Below are positions 1 through 10,935 of a stretch of 64,000 nucleotides of DNA, piece after piece. The notes under the pieces are model-generated. The model had not been told where the DNA came from. It searched no databases and saw only the letters and a program-made list of their open reading frames with translations. Every line of letters starts with the position of its first letter. Position 1 is the stretch's first letter. A program made the translations under genes and the position numbers. Origin of the DNA: Pseudomonas maumuensis (GTDB lineage Bacteria; Pseudomonadota; Gammaproteobacteria; Pseudomonadales; Pseudomonadaceae); the NCBI RefSeq assembly GCF_019139675.1, contig NZ_CP077077.1, positions 1,922,001 through 1,986,000 on the forward strand, given 5' to 3'.

Positions 1-1
1 T

Positions 2-934
2 GCTGCCGCCGACGCTGGTGAAGACGACCCGGTTGCCGCGCCTGCCGCGCGCAAGCTGGCCGAAGAGAACGGCATCGACCTGGCTACCGTTGCCGGCACC
101 GGCAAAGGCGGTCGCATCACCAAGGAAGACGTGGTTGCGGCTGTTGCCAACAAGAAGTCCGCGCCTGCCGCCGCTCCGGCTGCCAAGCCTGCCGCTGCTG
201 CCGCTGCCCCGGTTGTGGTTGCCGCTGGCGACCGCACCGAGAAGCGCGTGCCGATGACCCGTCTGCGCGCCAAGATCGCCGAGCGTCTGGTCGAAGCCCA
301 GTCGAACATGGCGATGCTGACCACCTTCAACGAAGTCGACATGACCGAAGTCATGGCCCTGCGTTCGAAGTACAAAGACCTGTTCGAGAAGACCCACAAT
401 GGCGTGCGCCTGGGCTTCATGTCGTTCTTCGTCAAGGCTGCCACCGAGGCGCTGAAGCGCTTCCCAGCGGTCAACGCCTCGATCGACGGCAACGACATCG
501 TCTACCACGGTTTCGCTGACGTCGGCGTCGCCGTCTCCAGCGATCGCGGCCTGGTGGTTCCGGTCCTGCGCAACGCCGAGTCGATGTCGCTGGCCGAAAT
601 CGAGAACGGCATCGCCACCTTCGGCAAGAAGGCCCGTGATGGCAAGCTGTCGATCGAAGAGATGACCGGCGGTACCTTCACCATCACCAACGGTGGTACC
701 TTCGGCTCGATGATGTCGACCCCGATCGTCAACCCGCCGCAGGCTGCCATCCTGGGCATGCATAACATCATCCAGCGCCCGATGGCCATCAATGGCCAGG
801 TCGTGATCCGTCCGATGATGTACCTGGCGCTGTCCTACGACCACCGCCTGATCGACGGCAAGGAAGCGGTAACCTTCCTGGTGACCATCAAGAACCTGCT
901 GGAAGATCCGTCTCGCCTGCTGCTGGACATCTAA
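2..934 (+). CDS. sucB: Dihydrolipoyllysine succinyltransferase (E2 of 2-oxoglutarate dehydrogenase), 5' end missing
   Basis: The gene runs in from the left edge, so the N-terminal lipoyl domain is not seen. What remains opens with a peripheral subunit-binding domain (segment [17 protein letters not shown], then [13 protein letters not shown]), continues through an Ala/Pro-rich linker and ends in the acyltransferase core. The catalytic DHRLIDG motif is near the C-terminus (about base 840). The enzyme moves succinyl groups from E1 to CoA in the TCA cycle and forms the core of the complex. lpdG, encoding the E3 subunit, follows after 90 bases, and sucCD after that, which fixes the identity as SucB rather than the pyruvate dehydrogenase E2. 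The internal ATG at 131 is not the true start because the reading frame stays open to base 2. Confidence 0.96.
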
Positions 935-954
935 TCAACTAGCTGCGCGCCGCC

Positions 955-980
955 GGCCCCGTTTTTCAAGAGACGGGGCC
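955..980 (+). promoter_or_regulatory. Intercistronic hairpin between sucB and lpdG
   Basis: GGCCCCGT (955-962) pairs exactly with ACGGGGCC (973-980) around a 10-base loop. There is no U-tract after it, so it looks more like an mRNA-stability or processing hairpin than a terminator. A good ribosome site (AAGGA, about 1012) precedes lpdG. Confidence 0.5.
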
Positions 981-1000
981 GTGCGGTACGCGGCTTGTAG

Positions 1001-2461
<1,461 letters not shown>

Positions 2462-2471
2462 TTATAAGAAA

Positions 2472-2510
2472 CCACGGCGGTCTGCCCGTCGTGGGTCTTG
2501 CGTGCAAGAC
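2472..2510 (+). promoter_or_regulatory. Two adjacent hairpins in the lpdG-sucC gap
   Basis: The 172-base gap between lpdG and sucC holds one stem at 2472-2479/2487-2494 (CCACGGCG with CGTCGTGG, one G-U pair) and, directly after it, GTCTTGC-GT-GCAAGAC at 2495-2510. A third possible stem (GCGCC/GGCGC) lies near 2579-2595. None has a U-tract. They may set relative expression of sucCD within the operon or mark a processing site; this is inference. Confidence 0.4.
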
Positions 2511-2633
2511 TCACCGCGGAACGTCCGCCGGACCGGATCACATGGGAAAACCCGGGGTCAACGGTCACAGGTGGTGCGGCGCCAGTAATGGCGCAGCGCC
2601 GAAGCGCAGTACCTAACGAAGACGGTAAAAAGC

Positions 2634-3800
2634 ATGAATCTTCACGAGTATCAGGGTAAGCAGCTGTTCGCTGAATACGGCCTGCCAGTTTCCAAGGGTT
2701 TCGCAGTCGACACCCCTGAAGCTGCAGCAGAAGCCTGCGACAAGATCGGCGGTTCCGAGTGGGTTGTAAAAGCCCAGGTTCACGCTGGTGGTCGCGGTAA
2801 AGCGGGCGGCGTCAAGCTGGTTCGCAGCAAGGAAGACGCCAAGGCGTTCGCTGCCCAGTGGCTTGGCAAGAACCTGGTTACCTACCAGACCGACGCCAAT
2901 GGTCAGCCAGTTTCCAAGATCCTGGTCGAATCCTGCACTGACATCGCCAAAGAGCTGTACCTGGGCGCTGTAGTCGATCGTTCGAGCCGCCGCATCGTGT
3001 TCATGGCTTCCACCGAAGGTGGCGTGGACATCGAGAAAGTCGCTCACGACACTCCTGAGAAGATCCTCAAGGCCACCATCGATCCGCTGGTCGGCGCTCA
3101 GCCGTTCCAGGGTCGCGAGCTGGCGTTCCAGCTGGGCCTGGAAGGCAAGCAAGTTCAACAGTTCGCCAAGATCTTCGTAGGCCTGGCCAAGCTGTTCAAG
3201 GATCACGATCTGGCCCTGCTGGAAGTGAACCCGCTGGTGATCAAGGCCGATGGCGATCTGCACTGCCTCGATGCCAAGATCAACATCGACGCCAACGCCA
3301 TGTACCGTCAGCCTAAGCTGAAGACCTTCCACGACCCGTCGCAGGACGACGCCCGTGAAGCCCACGCCGCCAAGTTCGAACTGAACTACGTTGCCCTCGA
3401 AGGCAACATCGGCTGCATGGTCAACGGTGCCGGCCTGGCCATGGGTACCATGGACATCGTCAACCTGCACGGCGGCAAGCCTGCCAACTTCCTCGACGTT
3501 GGCGGCGGCGCTACCAAAGAGCGCGTTACCGAAGCGTTCAAGATCATTCTGTCGGACAGCAATGTCGCGGCCGTACTGGTCAACATCTTCGGCGGCATCG
3601 TTCGCTGCGACATGATTGCCGAAGGCATCATCGGTGCGGTGAAAGAAGTCGGCGTCAAGGTTCCGGTTGTCGTTCGCCTTGAAGGCAACAACGCCGAACT
3701 GGGCGCTAAAGTACTGGCAGAAAGCGGTTTGAACATCATTGCGGCAACCAGCCTGACCGACGCTGCTCAACAAGTTGTCAAAGCTGCGGAGGGCAAGTAA
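2634..3800 (+). CDS. sucC: Succinyl-CoA synthetase (ADP-forming), beta subunit
   Basis: The 388-residue beta subunit carries the ATP-grasp nucleotide-binding domain and the CoA-ligase domain, and with SucD makes ATP from succinyl-CoA in the TCA cycle. The start [20 protein letters not shown], the ATP-grasp segment [18 protein letters not shown] (about residues 45-62), the metal/nucleotide segment LEVNPLV (about 199-205) and the C-terminal [13 protein letters not shown] (about 322-334) are all family hallmarks. Its stop codon shares one base with the sucD start (TAATG), so the two subunits are translationally coupled. The ribosome site is weak for so highly expressed a gene. Confidence 0.97.
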   Translation: MNLHEYQGKQLFAEYGLPVSKGFAVDTPEAAAEACDKIGGSEWVVKAQVHAGGRGKAGGVKLVRSKEDAKAFAAQWLGKNLVTYQTDANGQPVSKILVESCTDIAKELYLGAVVDRSSRRIVFMASTEGGVDIEKVAHDTPEKILKATIDPLVGAQPFQGRELAFQLGLEGKQVQQFAKIFVGLAKLFKDHDLALLEVNPLVIKADGDLHCLDAKINIDANAMYRQPKLKTFHDPSQDDAREAHAAKFELNYVALEGNIGCMVNGAGLAMGTMDIVNLHGGKPANFLDVGGGATKERVTEAFKIILSDSNVAAVLVNIFGGIVRCDMIAEGIIGAVKEVGVKVPVVVRLEGNNAELGAKVLAESGLNIIAATSLTDAAQQVVKAAEGK

Positions 3801-4684
3801 TGAGCGTCCTGATCAATAAAGACACCAAAGTCATCTGCCAGGGCTTCACCGGCTCGCAGGGTACTTTCCACTCCGAACAAGCCATCGCCTACGGCACCAA
3901 GATGGTCGGCGGCGTTACCCCAGGCAAGGGTGGCACCACCCACCTGGGCCTGCCGGTGTTCAACACCGTGAAAGAAGCCGTAGAGGCCACCGGCGCTGAC
4001 GCGTCGGTCATCTACGTACCGGCTCCTTTCTGCAAGGACTCGATCCTGGAAGCCGCCTTCGGTGGCATCAAGCTGATCGTCTGCATCACCGAGGGTATCC
4101 CTACCCTCGACATGCTGGACGCCAAGGTCAAGTGCGACGAGCTGGGCGTGACCCTGATCGGCCCGAACTGCCCAGGCGTGATCACTCCGGGCGAGTGCAA
4201 GATCGGCATCATGCCAGGTCACATCCACCTGCCAGGCAAGGTCGGTATCGTTTCGCGTTCCGGAACCCTGACCTACGAAGCTGTCAAGCAGACCACCGAC
4301 GCCGGCTTCGGCCAGTCGACCTGCGTCGGCATCGGCGGTGACCCGATCCCGGGCTCCAACTTCATCGATATCCTGAAGCTGTTCCAGGAAGATCCGAAGA
4401 CCGAAGCGATCGTCATGATCGGTGAGATCGGCGGTTCCGCTGAGGAAGAAGCCGCGGCCTACATCAAGGCCAACGTGACCAAGCCTGTCGTTTCCTACAT
4501 CGCCGGTGTTACCGCACCAGCGGGCAAGCGCATGGGCCACGCTGGCGCCATCATCTCTGGTGGCAAGGGTACCGCGGACGAGAAGTTCGCCGCCCTGCAG
4601 GACGCTGGTGTTAAGACCGTGCGTTCCCTGGCTGACATCGGCAAGGCCCTGGCCGAGCTGACTGGCTGGGAAGTCAAGAAGTAA
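3800..4684 (+). CDS. sucD: Succinyl-CoA synthetase, alpha subunit
   Basis: The 294-residue alpha subunit binds CoA through an N-terminal Rossmann domain and carries the phosphorylated active-site histidine. [29 protein letters not shown] is the CoA-binding N-terminus, GPNCPGVI lies mid-protein, and the phospho-histidine is His247 in MGHAGAI. Length matches other SucD proteins closely. It is the last gene of the suc operon, overlaps sucC by one base, and is followed by a strong Rho-independent terminator. Confidence 0.97.
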   Translation: MSVLINKDTKVICQGFTGSQGTFHSEQAIAYGTKMVGGVTPGKGGTTHLGLPVFNTVKEAVEATGADASVIYVPAPFCKDSILEAAFGGIKLIVCITEGIPTLDMLDAKVKCDELGVTLIGPNCPGVITPGECKIGIMPGHIHLPGKVGIVSRSGTLTYEAVKQTTDAGFGQSTCVGIGGDPIPGSNFIDILKLFQEDPKTEAIVMIGEIGGSAEEEAAAYIKANVTKPVVSYIAGVTAPAGKRMGHAGAIISGGKGTADEKFAALQDAGVKTVRSLADIGKALAELTGWEVKK

Positions 4685-4713
4685 GCAATACGTAGTACCC
4701 CCCACGCGCACAG

Positions 4714-4738
4714 AGGCCACCTTCGGGTGGCCTTTGTC
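4714..4738 (+). terminator. Rho-independent terminator of the suc operon
   Basis: AGGCCACC and GGTGGCCT form a perfect 8-bp stem capped by a UUCG tetraloop (4714-4733), followed by TTTGT. It lies 30 bases after the sucD stop. Confidence 0.9.
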
Positions 4739-4745
4739 GTTGTTG

Positions 4746-5075
4746 GGGGATTACTTTGTGTCGCAGAGTTGCACACATGCGGAATTTCCTATGACCTCTA
4801 TCAGGATTTTCAACCAGACATTCGCTTGAATACGCAATAAATTGTCGCTTAACACGGTCAACCAGACGACAAACACATACGCACATCGGACAAGCAGCAC
4901 TGTGCCAGTGCGTTTGTCGGGCAAAACAGGTAGGCTACGCGTTCACTCTGTGCCCGTACCCCAAAAGGGAACGACACGCTAAACGGGTCTGGCTCACCAA
5001 GCCGGGCAGCATTTCCCTTCATCCTATGGGAAATCCCCTCCGACTCCCGATTTCAGCAGTGTGGTATTTCCTTAA
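4746..5075 (+). promoter_or_regulatory. Long noncoding leader region upstream of brnQ
   Basis: This stretch of about 330 bases has no convincing gene. It must hold the brnQ promoter, but I see no strong -35/-10 pair. Near the gene a hairpin ATTTCCC (5011-5017) / GGGAAAT (5028-5034) forms with a 10-base loop. I looked for a leader peptide rich in Leu/Ile/Val that would suggest attenuation and found none. The brnQ start itself lacks a clear Shine-Dalgarno sequence. Confidence 0.45.
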
Positions 5076-6389
5076 ATGAAAGAGTTAAAAGGCCAGGATA
5101 TCCTGGCGCTTGGCTTTATGACGTTTGCGCTTTTCGTAGGCGCCGGCAACATCATCTTCCCGCCCATCGTCGGCCTGCAGTCCGGTCCGCACGTGTGGAT
5201 GGCCGCGCTCGGCTTCCTGGTTACCGCCGTGGGCCTGCCGGTCATCACCGTGGTCGCCCTGGCCAAGGTCGGTGGCGGCATGGACGCCCTGAGCAGCCCT
5301 ATCGGCAAGTTCTTTGGCGGCCTGCTGGCGGCGGTGTGCTACCTCTCGGTTGGCCCGCTGTTCGCTACCCCGCGCACCGCGACCGTGTCGTTCGAAGTGG
5401 GCGTGGCGCCGCTGACCGGTGAAAGCCCGATCGCGCTGCTCATCTACAGCGTGGTGTACTTTGCCGTGGTCCTGGCCGTGTCCATGTACCCGGGCAAGCT
5501 GCTCGACACCGTGGGGCGTTTCCTGGCGCCGTTGAAGATCATCGCCCTGGCTGTGCTGGGCATCGCGGCGTTCGCGTTGCCAGCCGGCACCATCGGCGAG
5601 GCCCAGCCTGCTTACGCCGCCGCCGCGTTCTCCAAAGGTTTCTCCGATGGTTACCTGACCATGGACACGTTGGGAGCCCTGGTCTTCGGTATCGTCATCG
5701 TCAATGCCATCCGCTCGCGCGGAGTCGAGTCGCCGAAGCTGATCACCCGCTATGCCATCATCGCGGGGCTGATTGCCGGCGTGGGCCTGGTCCTGGTGTA
5801 TGTCAGCCTGTTCCGCCTCGGCGCGGGCAGCCATGACATCGCCGCCGATGCCACCAACGGTGCGATGGTATTGCATGCCTATGTGCAGCACACCTTCGGT
5901 TCGCTGGGCAGTGGTTTCCTGGCGGTACTGATCGCGCTTGCCTGCCTGGTCACCGCCGTGGGTCTGACCTGCGCCTGTGCCGAGTACTTCAGCCAGATCC
6001 TGCCGCTGTCGTACCGTGCCCTGGTGGTGATCCTGGCTGGTTTCTCGCTGGTGATCTCCAACCTGGGCCTGACCAAGCTGATCATGTTCTCGATTCCGGT
6101 GCTGACGGCGATCTACCCACCGTGCATCGTGGTCGTGGGCCTGAGCTTCGTGAAAGACCTGTGGAACTCGCCAACCCGCATCCTGGCCCCAGTCATGCTG
6201 GTGTCGCTGGTGTTCGGCGTTGTCGACGCCATCAAGGGCAGCAGCTTCGCCCACGTGCTGCCTGACGCCATGGCTCACCTGCCGTTCAGCAATGAAGGCA
6301 TGGCCTGGCTGGTGCCTTCGGTGGTCACCCTGGCCGTCGCCGTGGTCTGCGACCGCATGCTGGGCAAGCCGCGCGAGGCGCTGGCCTGA
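5076..6389 (+). CDS. brnQ: Branched-chain amino acid:cation symporter (LIVCS family)
   Basis: This 437-residue inner-membrane carrier resembles BrnQ/BraB, which import leucine, isoleucine and valine with Na+ or H+. It begins [20 protein letters not shown] and continues into [12 protein letters not shown], the family signature, and has about twelve hydrophobic segments along its whole length. Position immediately after sucD matches braB in P. aeruginosa as I recall it, which supports this paralogue. The ATG at 5076 is the only start that keeps the conserved N-terminus. A terminator with a nested GAAA tetraloop follows. Confidence 0.93.
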   Translation: MKELKGQDILALGFMTFALFVGAGNIIFPPIVGLQSGPHVWMAALGFLVTAVGLPVITVVALAKVGGGMDALSSPIGKFFGGLLAAVCYLSVGPLFATPRTATVSFEVGVAPLTGESPIALLIYSVVYFAVVLAVSMYPGKLLDTVGRFLAPLKIIALAVLGIAAFALPAGTIGEAQPAYAAAAFSKGFSDGYLTMDTLGALVFGIVIVNAIRSRGVESPKLITRYAIIAGLIAGVGLVLVYVSLFRLGAGSHDIAADATNGAMVLHAYVQHTFGSLGSGFLAVLIALACLVTAVGLTCACAEYFSQILPLSYRALVVILAGFSLVISNLGLTKLIMFSIPVLTAIYPPCIVVVGLSFVKDLWNSPTRILAPVMLVSLVFGVVDAIKGSSFAHVLPDAMAHLPFSNEGMAWLVPSVVTLAVAVVCDRMLGKPREALA

Positions 6390-6456
6390 TGGATTGAAAC
6401 CCAATGGTGGGGCGCTGGCCAAAAGCCGAAGGGCCCCCGTCAAAGGTGGATATCGA

Positions 6457-6489
6457 AACCCCGCTGCCGAAAGGCGCGGGGTTTTTTAT
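6457..6489 (+). terminator. Rho-independent terminator of brnQ
   Basis: AACCCCGC (6457-6464) pairs with GCGGGGTT (6476-6483). The inner GCC-GAAA-GGC (6466-6475) extends the stem, and a run of six T follows. Confidence 0.88.
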
Positions 6490-6508
6490 TACCGTCTTTC
6501 TGTTCTGG

Positions 6509-6581
6509 CCTCATCGCCGGCAAGCCGGCTCCCACAGAGGGGCAGTGATCCCTTGTGGGAGCCGGCTTGCCGGCGATGAGG
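6509..6581. repeat. Paired P. putida-type REP element
   Basis: Two 28-base arms, 6509-6536 and 6554-6581, are perfect inverted copies of each other and contain the core GCCGGCAAGCCGGCTCCCAC. They are separated by 17 bases. Each arm also folds on itself through CCGGCAAGCCGG. The pair lies between brnQ and the DUF599 gene, downstream of the brnQ terminator. Confidence 0.9.
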
Positions 6582-6673
6582 TCAGTGCAGGCAAAAACTG
6601 AACGCCAGACACGTGTCTTTTAACGAATCCGGGCGTCGAAAACCGGTCTGTTTCTCTTTAAAGGGATTCCTGC

Positions 6674-7423
6674 ATGACCTTCATCCAAAACAACCTGGGC
6701 AACCTCCTGGCCGTCTGCTGGTTCGCCATCTGCTGGGGCGGCTACACCCGCTATGCCACCTGGAAGGGACGTGATACTGCGTGCCTGGCCAGCGTGTTGC
6801 ACCTTTACCGCGAGGATTGGATGCGCCGTATGCTGCTGCGCGACAATCGCATCGCCGATGCCAGCGTAATCGGCAACCTCGAGCGCAACGCATCGTTCTT
6901 CGCCTCCAGTACCCTGATCATCCTTGCCGGCATCCTCACCGTGCTTGGAGCGTCCGACCGTGCATTGTCGCTGCTGGCCGACCTGCCACTGGTGCAGCAG
7001 GCCTCCCAGGGCATGTCGGAAATCAAGCTGTTGTGCCTGGCGACGGTGTTCGTCTATGCGTTCTTCACTTTCAGCTGGTGCATGCGTCAATACAACTTCG
7101 CCGCAGTGTTGGTGGGCTCGGCGCCAATGATCGGCGAACGTCAGGTCAACGAGCTCGAACGCAAGGCTTTCGCTTCCCGGGCGGCGCGGGTGCTGTCGCT
7201 GGCCGCCAACCAGTTCAACCTGGGCTTGCGCTCTTACTATTTCGGCATGGCCATGTTGAGCTGGTTCATCAGCCCCTGGTTGTTCATGGCTATGAGCGTG
7301 GGTGTGGTGTTCATCCTGTATCGTCGGGAATTCCATTCACATGTGTTGGAAGTGATGGTATTCACGCCCACCGAAAGTGCCTCGGTAGATGCAGGGAGGG
7401 AAACTTCCGATGGTGCTGGGTGA
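6674..7423 (+). CDS. DUF599 family membrane protein
   Basis: The 249-residue product has the features of the DUF599 family, whose function is unknown. It shows an N-terminal transmembrane segment (about residues 5-24), then a cytoplasmic loop with the conserved segment DWMRRMLLRDNRIADASVIGNL, then hydrophobic segments around 75-95, 120-140, 180-200 and 210-228. An AAGGGA ribosome site precedes the ATG at 6674. The same neighbour follows braB in P. aeruginosa as I recall. It appears to be monocistronic, between a REP pair and a bidirectional terminator. No role can be inferred beyond membrane location. Confidence 0.8.
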   Translation: MTFIQNNLGNLLAVCWFAICWGGYTRYATWKGRDTACLASVLHLYREDWMRRMLLRDNRIADASVIGNLERNASFFASSTLIILAGILTVLGASDRALSLLADLPLVQQASQGMSEIKLLCLATVFVYAFFTFSWCMRQYNFAAVLVGSAPMIGERQVNELERKAFASRAARVLSLAANQFNLGLRSYYFGMAMLSWFISPWLFMAMSVGVVFILYRREFHSHVLEVMVFTPTESASVDAGRETSDGAG

Positions 7424-7450
7424 AGCCTTTCAGCTTTAAATGGCAGGTAT

Positions 7451-7478
7451 AAAAAAACCCGACATTGTCGGGTTTTTT
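7451..7478. terminator. Bidirectional terminator between the convergent DUF599 and lipoprotein genes
   Basis: CCCGAC (7458-7463) and GTCGGG (7467-7472) form a stem flanked by seven A on the left and seven T on the right, so it can act in both directions. Confidence 0.9.
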
Positions 7479-7488
7479 TACTGCTCGA

Positions 7489-7764
7489 TTACTGCTTGGC
7501 AGGCTCAGCAGGTGCAGTGGTCGGCGCTGGGGTGGTCGGTGCGGCTTCCTCGGCGGCCTTCTGCTGCGCTTCGGCCTGATCTTTGGCGGCTTCGGCGTTT
7601 TCCTTGGCGGCTTCGTTCATCTTATCCTGAGCTTCGCCCATCTTCTCTTGGGCTTGCTCGGCGTGTTGCTGTGCGTCCTGGGCTTTGTCTTCGCTCGCTT
7701 TATCGCAAGCAGCCAGGCCCATGGCAGCGGCCAGCATCAGAGCAAAAGCAAAAGGTTTACGCAT
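7489..7764 (-). CDS. Small Ala/Glu/Lys-rich lipoprotein
   Basis: The 91-residue product starts with a lipoprotein signal peptide ending in the lipobox LAAC (Cys20). The following ~50 residues are almost entirely Ala, Glu, Lys, Gln and Asp with heptad-like spacing (AEQAQEKMGEAQDKMNEAAK), so they should form a long helix or coiled coil, much as in the major lipoprotein OprI. A Pro/Thr/Ala-rich tail (PTTPAPTTAPAEPAKQ) ends the protein. It is probably an outer-membrane or periplasmic structural lipoprotein, but the function is not known. It is convergent with DUF599 across a shared terminator. Confidence 0.75.
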   Translation of the reverse strand: MRKPFAFALMLAAAMGLAACDKASEDKAQDAQQHAEQAQEKMGEAQDKMNEAAKENAEAAKDQAEAQQKAAEEAAPTTPAPTTAPAEPAKQ

Positions 7765-7900
7765 GGGGTGTTTCTCCTGGGTGGAATAACTTTGTATGTT
7801 CCTTCGAGTACGCCACTGACGAATAAGTTCAACGCAGGTTACAGATATATAACTGCCCGGCCTATATAGACTTTTTACCCATTTTATGCGGCGGCGGACA

Positions 7901-8377
7901 ATGAATGAGACTCCATTGATGGCGATGGCCGAGCGTTTTCTCTCGGCGCTGAAACATTGCCAGGTACTGCAAATGCGCGTGCATCATGCCGACGCCGACG
8001 GCATGACACTGGTACTGCCCTGGTCGCCGGCCATTGTCGGCAATCCGCAGAATGGTGCGGTTCACGGCGGCGTGCTGACCACGCTGATGGACACCACCTG
8101 CGGCATGGCCACGCTCTGCGCGCTACCACGTTTCGAGGTGTGCCCGACGCTGGACCTGCGCATCGACTACATGCATCCGGCCGAGGCGGACAAGGACATC
8201 TACGGTCATGCCCAGTGCTACCGGGTGACCCGCGATGTGATCTTCACCCGGGGTACGGCCTACCAGGACGACCCCGCGCAACCGATCTGTCAGGTGGTCG
8301 GCACCTTCATGCGCCTGGGGCAGGACGTCAAGGGTGGCATCCGCTTCGGCAACAGCCTCAAGGAGGGTCGCGCGTGA
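7901..8377 (+). CDS. PaaI-type hotdog thioesterase
   Basis: A 158-residue hotdog-fold protein. The conserved segment GAVHGGVLTTLMDTTCGMAT (about residues 49-68) carries the HGG motif and the acidic residue (Asp in LMDTT) that PaaI-like acyl-CoA thioesterases use for catalysis, and LDLRIDYMHPA is the typical central strand. I start it at the ATG at 7901; an in-frame ATG at 7886 would add five residues and has no better ribosome site. Its last four bases overlap the start of a second hotdog gene, so two different subunits are made together. The substrate is unknown. Confidence 0.85.
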   Translation: MNETPLMAMAERFLSALKHCQVLQMRVHHADADGMTLVLPWSPAIVGNPQNGAVHGGVLTTLMDTTCGMATLCALPRFEVCPTLDLRIDYMHPAEADKDIYGHAQCYRVTRDVIFTRGTAYQDDPAQPICQVVGTFMRLGQDVKGGIRFGNSLKEGRA

Positions 8378-8832
8378 TTCCCGCCGACATCCGCCAGCAA
8401 CTGAACCAGGCCCACGCCCGGGGCGATTACCAGCCTTTGCTGGCGTTGATCCCGTATGCCGGACTGATCGGTATCGAATGCGAGCGCCAGGGCGAAGACC
8501 TGTTGTTCCGCCTGCCGGCCAATCCGGACAATATCGGCAACCCGTTGCTGCCGGCGATCCATGGCGGCGTGATCGCCGGGTTCATGGAGCTGTCCGCGGC
8601 GCTCTACCTGCTGATCTACAGCGAAAGTGCGAGCATCCCGAAGATCATCGACTTCTCCATCGATTACCTGCGTGCCGGCCATTTCCGTGACACCTACGCC
8701 CAGTGTCAGCTGTGGCGCCAGGGGCGGCGGGTGACCAACGTCGCCATCACCGCCTGGCAGGGCGATCGCGACACCCCGATCGCCACGGCGCGTGCGCATT
8801 TCAAGATTGAACCCGAAAAGCCCTTGAAATAG
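8374..8832 (+). CDS. Second PaaI-type hotdog thioesterase, GTG start
   Basis: The 152-residue product starts at a GTG that overlaps the stop of the preceding gene (GTGA), a classic coupled start. It is again a hotdog protein: [20 protein letters not shown] holds the HGG motif, and [11 protein letters not shown] is the central strand. Compared with its partner the acidic residue falls at Glu in FMELS, as in some catalytic hotdog enzymes. The pair may form a heterodimer, which is inference. The last codons (CCC TTG AAA TAG) contain the -35 element of the htpG heat-shock promoter. Confidence 0.83.
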   Translation: MIPADIRQQLNQAHARGDYQPLLALIPYAGLIGIECERQGEDLLFRLPANPDNIGNPLLPAIHGGVIAGFMELSAALYLLIYSESASIPKIIDFSIDYLRAGHFRDTYAQCQLWRQGRRVTNVAITAWQGDRDTPIATARAHFKIEPEKPLK

Positions 8833-8850
8833 TCAGGGCTGCCCCCATCT
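8823..8850 (+). promoter_or_regulatory. Sigma-32 (RpoH) promoter of htpG
   Basis: CTTGAAA (8823-8829) and CCCCATCT (8843-8850), separated by 13 bases, match the heat-shock sigma factor consensus (CTTGAAA, CCCCATnT) without mismatch. The -35 overlaps the last codons of the upstream thioesterase gene. Transcription should begin near 8857, about 70 bases before htpG. Confidence 0.85.
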
Positions 8851-8926
8851 GCTGGACATCCGCCATCAAAAGCCGTCCCGACGGCCGCCAGGCGTCACCA
8901 ACCAACAGATTGGAGTTTTGAAGACC

Positions 8927-10834
8927 ATGAGTGTGGAGACTCAAAAAGAAACCCTGGGCTTTCAGACCGAGGTAAAGCAACTGCTGCACCTCATGATCCA
9001 TTCCCTGTATTCGAACAAGGAGATCTTCCTGCGCGAGCTGATCTCCAACGCCTCCGACGCCGCCGACAAGCTGCGCTTCGAGGCCCTGGCCAAGCCTGAG
9101 CTGCTCGAAGGCGACGCCGACCTGAAGATCCGCGTCAGCTTCGACAAGGCCGCCAACACCGTGACCCTCGAGGACAACGGCATCGGCATGAGCCGCGAAG
9201 ACGTGATCGCGCACCTGGGTACCATCGCCAAGTCCGGCACCGCCGACTTCATGAAGAACCTCACCGGCGACCAGAAGAAGGACTCGCACCTGATCGGTCA
9301 GTTCGGCGTGGGCTTCTACTCCGCGTTCATCGTCGCCGACAAGGTCGACGTGTTCAGCCGTCGCGCCGGCCTGCCGGCTGCCGAGGGCGTGCACTGGTCG
9401 TCGAAAGGCGAGGGCGAGTTCGAAGTCGCCACTGTCGACAAGCCGCAGCGCGGTACCCGCATCGTCCTGCACCTGAAGAAGGGTGAGGATGAATTCGCCG
9501 ATGGCTGGCGCCTGCGCAACGTGGTCAAGAAGTACTCCGACCACATTGCTCTGCCGATCGAGCTGCCCAAGGAGCAGGCTGAGGCCGCCGAAGGCGAGGA
9601 AAAGCCGGCGCAGGAATGGGAAACCGTCAACCGCGCCAGCGCCCTGTGGACCCGTTCGCGCACCGAGGTGAAGGACGAGGAGTACCAGGAGTTCTACAAG
9701 CACATCGGCCATGACTTCGAGAACCCGCTGGCCTGGAGCCACAACAAGGTCGAAGGCAAGCTCGAGTACAACTCGCTGCTGTACGTGCCGGCCCGCGCGC
9801 CGTTCGACCTGTACCAGCGCGAAGCGCCACGCGGCCTGAAGCTGTACGTGCAACGCGTGTTCATCATGGACCAGGCAGAGTCGTTCCTGCCGCTGTACCT
9901 GCGTTTCATCAAGGGTGTGGTCGACTCCAACGACCTGTCGCTGAACGTTTCCCGCGAGATCCTGCAGAAAGACCCGATCATCGACTCGATGAAGACCGCG
10001 CTGACCAAGCGCGTGCTGGACATGCTGGAGAAACTGGCGAAGAACGAGCCTGAGCAGTACAAGGGCTTCTGGAAGAACTTCGGTCAGGTGCTGAAGGAAG
10101 GCCCGGCCGAAGACTTCGCCAACAAGGAGAAGATCGCCAGCCTGCTGCGCTTCGCTTCCACCCATGACGACAGCGGCGAGCAGAGCGTCGCCCTGGCCGA
10201 CTACCTGGCCCGCGCCAAGGAAGGCCAGGACAAGATCTACTTCCTGACCGGCGAATCCTACGCCCAGGTCAAGAACAGCCCGCACCTGGAAGTCTTCCGC
10301 AAGAAAGGCATCGAAGTGCTGCTGCTGACCGACCGCATCGACGAGTGGCTGATGAGCTACCTCAACGAGTTCGACGGCAAGGCCTTCGTCGACGTCGCCC
10401 GCGGCGACCTGGACCTGGGCAAGCTGGACTCCGAAGAGGACAAGAAGGCCCAGGAAGAAGTCGCCAAGGACAAGGAAGGCCTGGTCGAGCGTCTCAAGGG
10501 CGCGCTGGGTGACAGCGTTGCCGAGGTGCGTGTCTCGCATCGCCTGACCGACTCGCCGGCGATCCTCGCCATCGGCGAACAGGACCTGGGCCTGCAGATG
10601 CGCCAGATCCTCGAGGCCAGCGGGCAGAAGGTGCCGGAGTCCAAGCCGATCTTCGAGTTCAACCCGAGCCACCCGCTGATCGAGAAGCTCGATGGCGAGC
10701 AGAGCGAAGACCGCTTCGCCGAGCTTTCGCATATCCTGTTCGACCAGGCGGCCCTGGCGGCCGGTGACAGCTTGAAGGATCCGGCGGCCTACGTACGCCG
10801 GCTCAACAAGCTGCTGGTCGAGCTGTCGGCTTGA
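8927..10834 (+). CDS. htpG: Molecular chaperone HtpG (bacterial Hsp90)
   Basis: This 635-residue ATP-dependent chaperone acts as a dimer in the cytoplasm on partly folded clients. The GHKL ATPase domain opens with [20 protein letters not shown] and holds [17 protein letters not shown] (the Glu and Asn of the ATP site), DNGIGM and [11 protein letters not shown] (ATP lid). The middle domain includes LNVSREILQ, and a C-terminal dimerisation domain follows. I choose the ATG at 8927, with GGAG 11 bases upstream; a TTG three codons earlier is less likely. The gene follows a perfect sigma-32 promoter and ends at a strong terminator, so it is a single heat-shock-controlled unit. Confidence 0.97.
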   Translation: MSVETQKETLGFQTEVKQLLHLMIHSLYSNKEIFLRELISNASDAADKLRFEALAKPELLEGDADLKIRVSFDKAANTVTLEDNGIGMSREDVIAHLGTIAKSGTADFMKNLTGDQKKDSHLIGQFGVGFYSAFIVADKVDVFSRRAGLPAAEGVHWSSKGEGEFEVATVDKPQRGTRIVLHLKKGEDEFADGWRLRNVVKKYSDHIALPIELPKEQAEAAEGEEKPAQEWETVNRASALWTRSRTEVKDEEYQEFYKHIGHDFENPLAWSHNKVEGKLEYNSLLYVPARAPFDLYQREAPRGLKLYVQRVFIMDQAESFLPLYLRFIKGVVDSNDLSLNVSREILQKDPIIDSMKTALTKRVLDMLEKLAKNEPEQYKGFWKNFGQVLKEGPAEDFANKEKIASLLRFASTHDDSGEQSVALADYLARAKEGQDKIYFLTGESYAQVKNSPHLEVFRKKGIEVLLLTDRIDEWLMSYLNEFDGKAFVDVARGDLDLGKLDSEEDKKAQEEVAKDKEGLVERLKGALGDSVAEVRVSHRLTDSPAILAIGEQDLGLQMRQILEASGQKVPESKPIFEFNPSHPLIEKLDGEQSEDRFAELSHILFDQAALAAGDSLKDPAAYVRRLNKLLVELSA

Positions 10835-10848
10835 CCTGAGGCAAGAAA

Positions 10849-10872
10849 AGCCCGCTTCGGCGGGCTTTTTCA
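10849..10872 (+). terminator. Rho-independent terminator of htpG
   Basis: AGCCCGC (10849-10855), UUCG loop, GCGGGCT (10860-10866), then a T-run. Confidence 0.93.
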
Positions 10873-10935
10873 TGTCTGCCGTTGCCACGAATACATCTAT
10901 CCTGTCCTGACCCGTGAACGCCCAAGGAGAGCTGA

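Noticed and set aside
4746..5075. Attenuator with a leader peptide before brnQ
   Set aside because: No short frame rich in Leu, Ile or Val codons lies in the leader.
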